Below, piece by piece: positions 52,657-60,219 of a stretch of 64,000 nucleotides of DNA (positions are counted from its first letter, which is position 1; each line of letters opens with the position of its first letter). Source of the stretch: Cryptosporangium phraense (GTDB lineage Bacteria > Actinomycetota > Actinomycetes > Mycobacteriales > Cryptosporangiaceae). The notes beneath the pieces were generated by a model. That model saw nothing but the letters and a program-made list of their open reading frames with translations, was not told the DNA's origin and searched no databases. The stretch covers positions 62,001-126,000 of the forward strand of contig NZ_VIRS01000010.1 in the NCBI RefSeq assembly GCF_006912135.1, read 5' to 3'. The position numbers were made by a program, and so were the translations under genes.

Positions 52657-53430
52657 ATGACCTACCGGCACGTCGTCGCACTCGGGAGCTCGTTCGCGGC
52701 CGGGCCCGGGATCCCCCCGGTCGTCGACGCGGCCGCGGGCCGCTCCGGCGCCAACTACGCGCACCTGTTCGCGGACGCGATCGGCGCGCGGCTGACCGAC
52801 CTGACCGTGTCCGGCGCGACGACCGCGACCGTGCTCGACCAGCCGCAGCGGGTCGGCCGCACCACGTTCCCGCCCCAGCTGAGCGGCGTCCCCGAGGACG
52901 CGGACCTGGTCACGGTCACGGTCGGCGGCAACGACCTCGGGTATCTCCAGACGATGCTGCGGCTGGCCTGGGCGAACCAGTTCCAGCGCCGGTGGTGGAC
53001 CCGTGCGGCCGGCAACCGGCTGGCCCGTGGGCCGGTCCCGGTGGCCGACCCGGACATCGTCGTCGGTGGGCTCACGGCGATCGTCGACGCGGTGCACGAG
53101 CGGGCCCCGGGCGCGCGGGTGGTGCTCGTCGACTACCTGACCCTGCTCGAGGAGAAGACCGTGCCGCCGTTCACCGACGTCCAGCACCGGGCGCTGCGCG
53201 CGCTCGGACGGCGGGTGTCGGGCGCGTTCGCGGTGGCCGCGCAGGCGACCGGGGCCGGTCTGGTGCAGGCGTCGGTGCTCAGCGCCGGGCACGGCGTCGG
53301 GACGGCCGAGCCCTGGGTCAACGGCTTCGTCCCGAGCACGCGGCGGGCCACGTCGGCGTTCCATCCCAATGCGGCCGGCATGCGGGCGATCGCCGACGAG
53401 CTGGTCCGCACGCTCGGCGCGCGCACGTAA
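52657..53430 (+). CDS. SGNH/GDSL-type esterase
   Basis: A 257-residue SGNH hydrolase. Block I is VALGSSFAAGPG with the nucleophile Ser in GSS, block III is VTVTVGGNDLG (Gly-x-Asn), and block V is TSAFHPNAAGMRAIAD with Asp replaced by Asn before the catalytic His (HPN rather than DxxHP is frequent in this branch). No signal peptide is visible. Hydrolyses esters or acyl groups on sugars or lipids. Confidence 0.87.
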   Translation: MTYRHVVALGSSFAAGPGIPPVVDAAAGRSGANYAHLFADAIGARLTDLTVSGATTATVLDQPQRVGRTTFPPQLSGVPEDADLVTVTVGGNDLGYLQTMLRLAWANQFQRRWWTRAAGNRLARGPVPVADPDIVVGGLTAIVDAVHERAPGARVVLVDYLTLLEEKTVPPFTDVQHRALRALGRRVSGAFAVAAQATGAGLVQASVLSAGHGVGTAEPWVNGFVPSTRRATSAFHPNAAGMRAIADELVRTLGART

Positions 53431-53438
53431 GGGTGTCG

Positions 53439-53894
53439 TCAGCTCCGCTCGTCGGTCGTGGCGGCCACGGGGATCGCGGAGAGGCGGGCTCGGCGGCGCT
53501 CGGCCGGCGGGCCCGGCCGCGCCGTCCGGAGGAGCACCCGGCGGGCTCCGTAGAACAGAAAGACGGCCAGCGGCACTTCGGCCACCGCCGCCTCCAGGAT
53601 GCTCGCCGCGAGCTCGTCACCCGTCGCGGTCGTGATGTCGAACCACGCGTCGCAGAGCAGCAGCGTCCCGGTGAGCATCGCCCAGAGCACGACGGCCAGC
53701 CGGTGCCGGTATGCCATCCACGCGGTCGTCGCCAGGCAGGCGATCAGCGCGACGTCGAACCCGACCCAGGTCAGCGGCCAGCGCCGGGCGGTGTGCTCGT
53801 CGGGCAGCGTCAGCCCGAGCAGCACCGTCCACGGAATCAGCACCAGGCAGGCCAGCGTCAACACGACCAGGAACCGCAGCCGCGGCCCCTTCAC
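53439..53894 (-). CDS. Four-helix membrane protein co-translated with lysX
   Basis: A 151-residue protein with four hydrophobic segments (about 8-30, 41-62, 66-85, 97-118) and a basic Arg/Pro-rich tail. No family name, though I have the impression of similarity to small membrane proteins found with LysX or MprF. The GTG start forms GTGA with the lysX stop, so it is translated together with lysX and may serve in lipid lysinylation or flipping (inference). Confidence 0.65.
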   Translation of the reverse strand: MKGPRLRFLVVLTLACLVLIPWTVLLGLTLPDEHTARRWPLTWVGFDVALIACLATTAWMAYRHRLAVVLWAMLTGTLLLCDAWFDITTATGDELAASILEAAVAEVPLAVFLFYGARRVLLRTARPGPPAERRRARLSAIPVAATTDERS

Positions 53895-56800
53895 GACGAC
53901 GGCACCGGTCTGGAGAACGGGAACGCCAGCGTCGCCCGGATGTTCGTGCCGGTCAGGAACATCACCAGCCGGTCGACGCCGAGGCCCAGCCCGCCGGTCG
54001 GGGGCATCGCGTACTCCAGCGCGGTCAGGAACGACTCGTCGATCTGCATCGCCTCGGGATCGCCCGCGGCGGCCTTGATCGACTGCGCGGTGAGCCGTTC
54101 CCGCTGGTCGACCGGGTCGACGAGCTCGGAATAGGCAGTGCCCAGCTCGGCCCCGTAGGCGACCAGGTCCCAGCGTTCGGCCAGCCGGCGGTCGTCGCGG
54201 TGGGCCCGGGTCAGTGGCGAGGTGTCGAGCGGGAAGTCGGTGTAGAACGTCGGATAGGTGGTGTTCTTCTCCACCAGAGCGTCGTACAGCTCGACCGCGA
54301 GCTCGCCCGGCGTCGCGTCCGCCGGAGCATGGACGGAGTGCCGGGCGCAGACCTCCCGGAAGACGCGGAGCGGGGTGTCCGGAGCCAGAGCGGTGCCGGT
54401 GGCCGCGCTGATCGCGTCGTGGACGGTCACGACCGGCCAGGATCCACTCAGATCGACCGGCCCGGAGGGGCGCACAGCGATCGGCGCGCCGTGCACCGCG
54501 GTCGCGACCTCGAGGATCAGCGCGCGGGTCAGCTCACGCATGTCGGTGTAGTCCGCGTAGGCCTGATACGCCTCCAGCGACGTGAACTCCGGGTTGTGGG
54601 TCGCGTCGACACCCTCGTTGCGGAAGTTGCGGTTGAGCTCGAAGACCCTCGGCATCCCGGCCACGCACAGCCGCTTGAGGTACAGCTCGGGGGCGATCCG
54701 CAGGTACAGGTCGGTGTCGTAGGCGTTGATGTGCGTCCGGAACGGCCGGGCGGCCGCGCCGCCGTGCACGGCCTGCAGCATCGGCGTCTCCACCTCGGTG
54801 AACCCCCGCTGGGCGAACGCGTCCCGCAGGGCCCGGACGGCCACGCTGCGCTGCTGCAGCACCTGCATCGCGTCCGCGTTGACCAGGAGGTCGAGGTAGC
54901 GCTGCCGGACCCGCGCCTCCGGGTCGGAGAACCCGGCGTGCGCGTCCGGCAGCGGCCGGAGGCACTTGGCCGCCATCGTCCAGTCGTCCGCCAGCACCGA
55001 CAGCTCACCTCGTTCCGAGGTGACGACCTCCCCGGTGACGCCGACGTGGTCGCCGAGGTCGACGGTCTGCTTCCACAATTCGCGGACGCTTCGCGGCGTG
55101 CCGTCGGCGGTCAGCATGACCTGGAGGGTGACCCCGTCGTCCTGAAGTACACCGAAGCTGACGCCGCCGAGGTCGCGAAGTGCCCGGACCCGGCCGGTGA
55201 CGCTGGTGGTGACGCCGGTGCGATGGTTCGGCGGGAGGCCCGGGTGGGCGGCGCGGATCTCGGCCAGCGTCGCGGTGCGCGGGACGGTGACCGGGTACGG
55301 GTCGTGGCCGTTCCGGGCGAGCAGCTCGGCCTTGGCCCGCCGGGCGCTCTGCTGCTGGTTGAGCCGGTACTGCGGGTGGGCCGGGCGGAGCAGTTCGTCG
55401 TCCTGCTTGCGGACCTCGTCGGCGAACCCGTCCTCGAGCGCGCGGGTCCGCGGCGGGATGCCGGGCAGGAACCCCTCGGCGATGCCGGCCGCGATCGCCG
55501 CGCGGGTCAGCGTCAGGCTGGAGTCGAAGCAGACGAACCGGGGCAGCCAGGTCGGCAGGTACTTCGCGTTCGAGCGGTACAGCGACTCCAACTGCCAGAA
55601 CCGCGACGCGACCGAGAGCACCGCGTCGGTGAGCCGGGTGACCGGGCCGGCGCCGATCTGGTCGCCCGCGCTGAACACCGCCCGGAACATCGCGAAGTTC
55701 AGCGAGATCCGGCGGACGGCCAGGCTCGGAGCGGCCTCGATCAGGCCCGCGACCATGAACTCGTTGAGCCCGTTCTCGGCGGTGCGGTCGCGGCGCATCA
55801 GGTCGAGCGAGAGCCCGCGGGCGCCCCAGGGCACGAAGCTGAGCAGCCCGCGGACCTCGCCGCCGGCGTCGTGCGCGGTGACCAGCACGCAGCGGTCGTC
55901 GCTGGGGTCGCCGAACCGGCCGAGCGCCATCGAGAAGCCGCGCTCGGGCGCGTCCCCGCGCCAGGCGTGGGCCCGCAGCTCCAGGTGCGGCCACTCCTCC
56001 GGAGCGACCTCGCTGTGACGGCGGGCGGTGAGCGTGTAGCCGGCCCGCCGGATCCGGGTGACGGCCTGCCGGACCGGCCGCATCGTCCGGCCCTCGAGCG
56101 TGAAGTCCTCGACCTCGACGATCGCCTCGTCCCCGAGGCTCAACGCCTTCAGACCTCGTCCGACGTAGGCCGCGGCCCCGTTCTCGCTGGCACTGAGGAC
56201 GGCCGGGAACCAGCCGTGCGCGCGGGCGTCGGCCAGCCAGGCGTCGATCGCGGCCGGCCAGGACGCCGGGTGGCCGATCGGGTCGGCGCTGGCCAGGCTG
56301 ACCGACGCGACGACCCGGTAGGTGATCGCGGCCCGGCCGTCGGGCGAGAAGATCACCGACTTGTCGCGCCGGGTCGCGAAGTAGCCCAGCGAGTCGCGGT
56401 CGCCGCTCTCCAGCAGCAGCCGACGGACGGTCAGCTCGTCGTCGGCGCCCAGGAACTGGGCCGCGCGGGCCGCGCGGAGGAACACCGCGACGGCGGCGAG
56501 CAGCGCGATCGCCGACAGCGTGCCGCCGAGCGCGGCCACCCAGTGGTGACCGAGGTGGCCGTTGAGGCCGGCCCGGTCGCCGGCCGCGGTGAAGCCGAAC
56601 GCCGAGCGGTTGGCCCAGGTCAGCTTCTCCCGGGTGCCGTGCAGGGTGCGGGGGAAGAGCTCGGTGAGGCCGAACGTCAGGGCCCAGGACGCGATCAGGC
56701 CGCTGGCCAGGACGGCCAGCGCGGCCCGGCGGGAGAACGGGGCCAGGTGGGCCGGGAACGCGCTGCGGGCCCGCCAGAGGAGCACCGCCAGCGCCAGTCC

Positions 56801-57190
56801 GACGGCCGCCGCGACGCCGGTCAGCACGACCTCGAGCCGGGTCAGGTCGAGGTCGGTGGCGTCGAGGTCGTCCCAGTTCGCGGCCGCGATGCCGACGACC
56901 AGCACCTGCGTCGGGGCGGCGATGAGCTGGGCCGCGATCGCCAGCCAGAGCGCGGCCCGCAGGCGGCGGCGCAGCGCGCTGCCGAGGAGCAGCAGCCCGA
57001 CGATGACGAACAGGCTCCGGGTGGTCGGGACGTTCAGCAGGCCGAACGCGTAGTCGACCCAGTGGGCCCAGCGCATCCGTCGCAGCGGCAGGCTGAGGAG
57101 CAGCCACACCCCCGCGATCGTGACCAGCCGCCCGGACCACGCCGCCACCCGATCCGGCCAGTGCCGCGATCCGGAACTCTCCGCACTCAC
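53891..57190 (-). CDS. lysX: Bifunctional lysylphosphatidylglycerol synthetase/lysyl-tRNA synthetase
   Basis: A 1099-residue fusion. The N-terminus has six to seven membrane helices (about 15-240), then an MprF-type lysyl transferase domain (about 250-590; FSPDGRAAITYRVVASVSLASADPIG, GLSLDLMRRDRTAENGLNEFMV), an OB-fold anticodon-binding domain (about 650-760) and a class II lysyl-tRNA synthetase core (FRNEGVDATHNPEFTSLEAYQAY motif 2; GGLGLGVDRLVMFLTG motif 3). As in mycobacterial LysX it would charge tRNA-Lys and transfer lysine to phosphatidylglycerol, giving resistance to cationic peptides. Start GTG overlaps the stop of the LysR remnant. Confidence 0.93.
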   Translation of the reverse strand: MSAESSGSRHWPDRVAAWSGRLVTIAGVWLLLSLPLRRMRWAHWVDYAFGLLNVPTTRSLFVIVGLLLLGSALRRRLRAALWLAIAAQLIAAPTQVLVVGIAAANWDDLDATDLDLTRLEVVLTGVAAAVGLALAVLLWRARSAFPAHLAPFSRRAALAVLASGLIASWALTFGLTELFPRTLHGTREKLTWANRSAFGFTAAGDRAGLNGHLGHHWVAALGGTLSAIALLAAVAVFLRAARAAQFLGADDELTVRRLLLESGDRDSLGYFATRRDKSVIFSPDGRAAITYRVVASVSLASADPIGHPASWPAAIDAWLADARAHGWFPAVLSASENGAAAYVGRGLKALSLGDEAIVEVEDFTLEGRTMRPVRQAVTRIRRAGYTLTARRHSEVAPEEWPHLELRAHAWRGDAPERGFSMALGRFGDPSDDRCVLVTAHDAGGEVRGLLSFVPWGARGLSLDLMRRDRTAENGLNEFMVAGLIEAAPSLAVRRISLNFAMFRAVFSAGDQIGAGPVTRLTDAVLSVASRFWQLESLYRSNAKYLPTWLPRFVCFDSSLTLTRAAIAAGIAEGFLPGIPPRTRALEDGFADEVRKQDDELLRPAHPQYRLNQQQSARRAKAELLARNGHDPYPVTVPRTATLAEIRAAHPGLPPNHRTGVTTSVTGRVRALRDLGGVSFGVLQDDGVTLQVMLTADGTPRSVRELWKQTVDLGDHVGVTGEVVTSERGELSVLADDWTMAAKCLRPLPDAHAGFSDPEARVRQRYLDLLVNADAMQVLQQRSVAVRALRDAFAQRGFTEVETPMLQAVHGGAAARPFRTHINAYDTDLYLRIAPELYLKRLCVAGMPRVFELNRNFRNEGVDATHNPEFTSLEAYQAYADYTDMRELTRALILEVATAVHGAPIAVRPSGPVDLSGSWPVVTVHDAISAATGTALAPDTPLRVFREVCARHSVHAPADATPGELAVELYDALVEKNTTYPTFYTDFPLDTSPLTRAHRDDRRLAERWDLVAYGAELGTAYSELVDPVDQRERLTAQSIKAAAGDPEAMQIDESFLTALEYAMPPTGGLGLGVDRLVMFLTGTNIRATLAFPFSRPVPSS

Positions 57191-57930
57191 CGGAGCAGTG
57201 TGCCACCCGCGAGCGCGCGGACTAGGGGAGCGAAGGAATCGGCGCGGGCCCGGGGCACCAGGAGTTCGGTGCGGTGGACGACGTCGGGGGTGTGCAGGGG
57301 GAGGGCCGTCACGCCGGGGACGGCAGGGACGCGGCCGGTCGGGACCAGCGCGAGGCCTTGGTTGTCGGCGACCAGGCGGGCCAGCACGGCGACGTCGGTG
57401 CCGCGGTAGCGGAAGCGGCCGGTGGAGTTCGGGCCGGCCGCTCAGGGGATGCGGCCGGGGTCGCAGCGGAGGTCGGGAGCGTCGATCCAGCGGGCGTCGC
57501 GGATCGATTCGAGGTCGAGGCGGCCGAGCGTCGCCAGCGGGTGGTCGGCGGGAAGCAGCACGAGCAGCCGGACCTCGCTGACCAGGCACCGGGTGAGCAC
57601 GCCGGGCTCGGTCACGCCCAGCGGCCCGTTCGGCGCGGTCACCCCGTCGACCGCGGCCGCGTCCACGGTGCCCGAGGCCAGTCGTCCGACCGCGTCGTCG
57701 GCCGGGGTGAGGATCAGTTCGACGTCGGGGAGCGCGCGCAGGCCGGTGAGCAACCGCTCGCCGGCCGCGAGCGGCGTGGCCGCGACGACCAGCGGCCGCC
57801 CGGCGCCCGCCCGGAGGATCTCCTGGCGGGCGACGTCCGCGCGGAGCAGCAGGTGCTGGGCGTGGGTCATCAGGCCGACGCCCTCGGCGGTGAGCCGGAC
57901 CGGGCGCCGGTGCAGCAGGCGCCGGCCGAG
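57187..57930 (-). pseudogene. LysR-family regulator: N-terminus lost, internal stop
   Basis: One frame carries a LysR effector domain from LGRRLLHRRPVRLTAEGVGLMTHAQHLL to VHRTELLVPRARADSFAPLVRALAGG. The winged helix (first 60 or so residues) is missing: the frame begins at about 57930, exactly where the CTP-synthase-like fragment begins on the other strand. A TGA at 57444-57442 interrupts the effector domain between DPGRIP and AAGPNSTGRFRYRGTD, probably from a Gly codon (GGA). The terminal TGA overlaps the lysX GTG start. Non-functional as a repressor. Confidence 0.8.
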
Positions 57931-58251
57931 GTGGACGTGGTCGCCGGCACCCGGGCGGCGGAGATCCTCGGGGCCGGGCGGCGCACCGAGCGGTTCTTCT
58001 GCAGCTACGGGCTCGACGACCGGTTCCGGGCCCGGCTGGAGGCGGCCGGGCTGGTGTTCTCGGCCGCCGACGACCAGGGGACGAGCCGGATGGTCGAGCT
58101 GCCCGGTCATCCGTTCTTCCTCGCGTCGCTGTTCCAGCCCGAGCTGTCGTCGGACGTGTCCTGGGTCCACCCGCTGATCCGGGCGTTCGCCGACGCGGCG
58201 GCGGAGCAGTCGGTCAGGAATCGAGAAGCGTCGGCGATCCGGCGTTCCTAG
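57931..58251 (+). pseudogene. C-terminal fragment of a CTP-synthase-like glutamine amidotransferase
   Basis: About 106 residues (DVVAGTRAAEILGAGRRTERFFCSYGLDDRFRARLEAAGLVF ... MVELPGHPFFLASLFQPEL ... HPLIRAFADAAAE) match the C-terminal part of PyrG-type class I glutamine amidotransferases, of the sort annotated in actinobacteria as CTP synthase C-terminal region-related protein. GHPFF holds the catalytic His equivalent; the Cys-containing nucleophile elbow and everything before it are absent. It meets the truncated LysR gene head to head at about 57930, so both were cut by one rearrangement. Confidence 0.78.
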
Positions 58252-58260
58252 CCTGGAGAC

Positions 58261-58692
58261 ATGACTGAGAGCGACGGATTTTCCGCTGAAGAGCGCGCGG
58301 CGATGAAGCAGCGCGCGGCCGAGCTGCGCGCCGAGGGCAAGAAGGGCGCGAAGAAGGCCGACGGCCTGCAGCAGCTGCTCGACGCGATCGCGGCGATGGG
58401 CCCCGACGACCGGGCGCTGGCCGAGCGGGTGCACGTGACGGTCACCGCGGCGGCCCCGCAGCTCATGCCGAAGACCTGGTACGGGTTCCCCGCGTACACC
58501 GACGCGGCCGGCAAGGTCGTGGTGTTCTTCCAGCACGCGGGCAAGTTCAAGTACCGCTACGCGACGCTCGGTTTCCAGGACTCGGCCGCGCTCGACGACG
58601 GCGAGATGTGGCCGGTCGCGTACGCGTTGACCGCGTGGTCGCCGGACGTCGAGAAGCGAATCACCGACCTGGTCCGCACGGCCGCGTCGTAG
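58261..58692 (+). CDS. DUF1801/YdhG-like protein
   Basis: A 143-residue protein of the DUF1801 (iron-chaperone-like, frataxin-fold) group: AMKQRAAELRAEGKKGAKKADG, LAERVHVTVTAAAPQLMPKTWYGFPAYTDAAGKVVVFFQHAGKFKYRYATLGFQDSAALDDGEMWPVAYALTAW. Function unproven; relatives include YdhG/Fra of Bacillus. TAGCCT (58249-58254) ends 6 nt before the ATG, leaderless; the hexamer overlaps the stop of the fragment upstream. Confidence 0.8.
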   Translation: MTESDGFSAEERAAMKQRAAELRAEGKKGAKKADGLQQLLDAIAAMGPDDRALAERVHVTVTAAAPQLMPKTWYGFPAYTDAAGKVVVFFQHAGKFKYRYATLGFQDSAALDDGEMWPVAYALTAWSPDVEKRITDLVRTAAS

Positions 58693-58725
58693 CGTTTAGC
58701 TGTTCCTGCGTCTCGCGGAGGTTTC

Positions 58726-59019
58726 ATGGCCAAGGGCTACTGGGTCAGCGTCTATCGCACCATTTCGGACCCCGACAAACTCGCTGCCTACAACGCGCTG
58801 GCCGGGCCGGCCGTCCGGGCCGCGGGTGGCCGCACCCTGGTCCGGGGCGGCCGGGTCGAGGCGCGCGACGCAGGCATCGCCGAGCGCACCGTGCTGGTCG
58901 AGTTCGACAGCTTCGAGCACGCGGTCGCGGCCTACGAGAGTGCGGCCTACCGCGAGGCGCTGGCCGCCCTCGCCGACGGCGTCGAACGCGACTTCCGCAT
59001 CGTCGAGGGCATCGACTGA
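58726..59019 (+). CDS. DUF1330 family protein
   Basis: A 97-residue dimeric alpha+beta-barrel protein of the DUF1330 family (PF07045): KGYWVSVYRTISDPDKLAAYNALAGPAVRAAGGRTLVRGG ... VLVEFDSFEHAVAAYESAAYREAL. Small ligand or stress roles are proposed for the family, none established. GGAGG lies 5 nt before the ATG; 33 bp after the DUF1801 gene, probably co-transcribed. Confidence 0.87.
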   Translation: MAKGYWVSVYRTISDPDKLAAYNALAGPAVRAAGGRTLVRGGRVEARDAGIAERTVLVEFDSFEHAVAAYESAAYREALAALADGVERDFRIVEGID

Positions 59020-59098
59020 AGCGGGGCCGCGACCGCACCCGCGTCGGTGCCATACTCGTCCCGTTTGTGGCATATCGCACACATGCGGGGGAATCATC

Positions 59099-59560
59099 AT
59101 GCGCATTCGAACCCTGGTCACCGGCGCCCTCCTGGGCGCGGCGGTCGCCGTCAGTCAGCTGATCCCGGGCACCGCGCTCGCCGGGACCTTCAACACCTAC
59201 ACGAACCTCGCGACCGGCTTCTGTCTCGACAGCAACGGTCAGGGCCGCGTCTACACGCTCGGCTGCAACGGCGGCAGCTTCCAGAAATGGATCCTGCACC
59301 GGGTCGACGGCGGCTATACGCTCCGCAACCTCGCCACCGGCTTCTGCCTCGACAGCAACACCGAGGGCAGGGCCTACACGCTGGGCTGCAACGGTGGGAA
59401 CTACCAGGTCTGGCAGCGCGAGGTCCACGGCAGCCAGCGCACCTGGCGCAACCTCTCCACCGGCTTCTGCCTGGACAGCAACACCGACGGCAAGGTCTAC
59501 ACGCTCGGCTGCAACGGCGGCAGCTACCAGCGCTGGACCCCGGCCAGCGGCACGTACTAA
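59099..59560 (+). CDS. Secreted ricin-type beta-trefoil lectin with three 41-residue repeats
   Basis: A 153-residue exported protein: signal peptide 1-28 (cleavage after ALA) and three nearly identical repeats of exactly 41 residues (repeat cores at 36-64, 77-105 and 118-146). Each has TGFCLDSN, YTLGCNGG and a closing QxW (QKW 62-64, QVW 103-105, QRW 144-146), the signature of R-type lectin beta-trefoils. Each repeat has two Cys that can form a loop disulfide. There is no catalytic domain, unlike most actinobacterial ricin-type lectins. Its 3' end overlaps the response regulator by 4 bp. Confidence 0.87.
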   Translation: MRIRTLVTGALLGAAVAVSQLIPGTALAGTFNTYTNLATGFCLDSNGQGRVYTLGCNGGSFQKWILHRVDGGYTLRNLATGFCLDSNTEGRAYTLGCNGGNYQVWQREVHGSQRTWRNLSTGFCLDSNTDGKVYTLGCNGGSYQRWTPASGTY

Positions 59561-60219
59561 CCCCGCCACGCGTAGCGGTGCTCCGGCCGCCCGGTCGAGC
59601 CGTAGCGCAGCGTCATGACGATGCGCCCGTCGGCGGCCAGATCGGACAGGTAGCGCTGTGCGGTCGCGCGGGAGATACCGGTCTCGGTCGCCACGTCGGC
59701 GGCCGAGACCGGGACCCCGGCCTCCCGGACCGCCGTGGTCACCAGCCGGGCCGTGTGCTCGGAGCGGCCCTTGGGCAGGCCCGCGTCGAGGCGGTCGCCG
59801 CCGCGCATCAGCCGGACCGCCCGGTCGATCTCGCGCTGGTCGAGCGTCCGGTCGCCGCGCAGGTGGTCGCGGTAGCGCGCGTACGCGCGCAGGCGCTCGG
59901 CCAGCGCGGCCTGGGTGAACGGCTTCACCAGGTAGTTGACGACGCCCCGGGTGAGCGCCTCGCGGACCGTGGCCACGTCGCCGGCCGCGGTGAGCATCAG
60001 GACGTCACAGCCGAGGTCGGCGACCAGCCGGGTACCGAACGCGTCCGGCAGGTACTGGTCGAGCAGCACCAGGTGGGGGCGCGCCCCGGGCACCGCGGCC
60101 AGCGCTTCGGCACCGCTGTGCGCCACCCCGACCACTCCGAACCCCGGCGTCTCCCGCACGTAGCGTGCGTGCAGCTCGGCCACCCGGTAGTCGTCGTCGA
60201 CCACCAGCACCCGGATCAT
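59557..60219 (-). CDS. CitB/DcuR-type response regulator
   Basis: A 220-residue response regulator with a receiver domain (phospho-acceptor Asp54 in HLVLLDQYLPD, and the VVDDDYRVAELH acidic pocket) and a C-terminal helix-turn-helix (VSAADVATETGISRATAQRYLSDLAADGRIVMTLRYG), the layout of the CitB/DcuR family. It overlaps the kinase gene by 4 bp. Controls transport or metabolism genes, most likely the ABC importer on the other side of the kinase gene (inference). Confidence 0.9.
   Translation of the reverse strand: MIRVLVVDDDYRVAELHARYVRETPGFGVVGVAHSGAEALAAVPGARPHLVLLDQYLPDAFGTRLVADLGCDVLMLTAAGDVATVREALTRGVVNYLVKPFTQAALAERLRAYARYRDHLRGDRTLDQREIDRAVRLMRGGDRLDAGLPKGRSEHTARLVTTAVREAGVPVSAADVATETGISRATAQRYLSDLAADGRIVMTLRYGSTGRPEHRYAWRG

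Noticed and set aside
53711-57409. A very long open frame on the plus strand across lysX (over 1200 codons), and similar long frames opposite fdhA, coxL and selB.
   Set aside because: They are antisense shadows expected at this GC content: Arg/Gly/Val-rich low-complexity translation with no domain, lying opposite genes with clear family motifs.
57415-57444. The TGA inside the LysR remnant as a second selenocysteine codon, since an 8-bp inverted repeat (GCGGCCGG/CCGGCCGC) follows it.
   Set aside because: The hairpin starts directly after the UGA instead of about 11 nt away, its 11-nt loop lacks GGTCT, the position is not a catalytic Cys in LysR proteins, and the gene has already lost its DNA-binding domain. 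A nonsense mutation is simpler.
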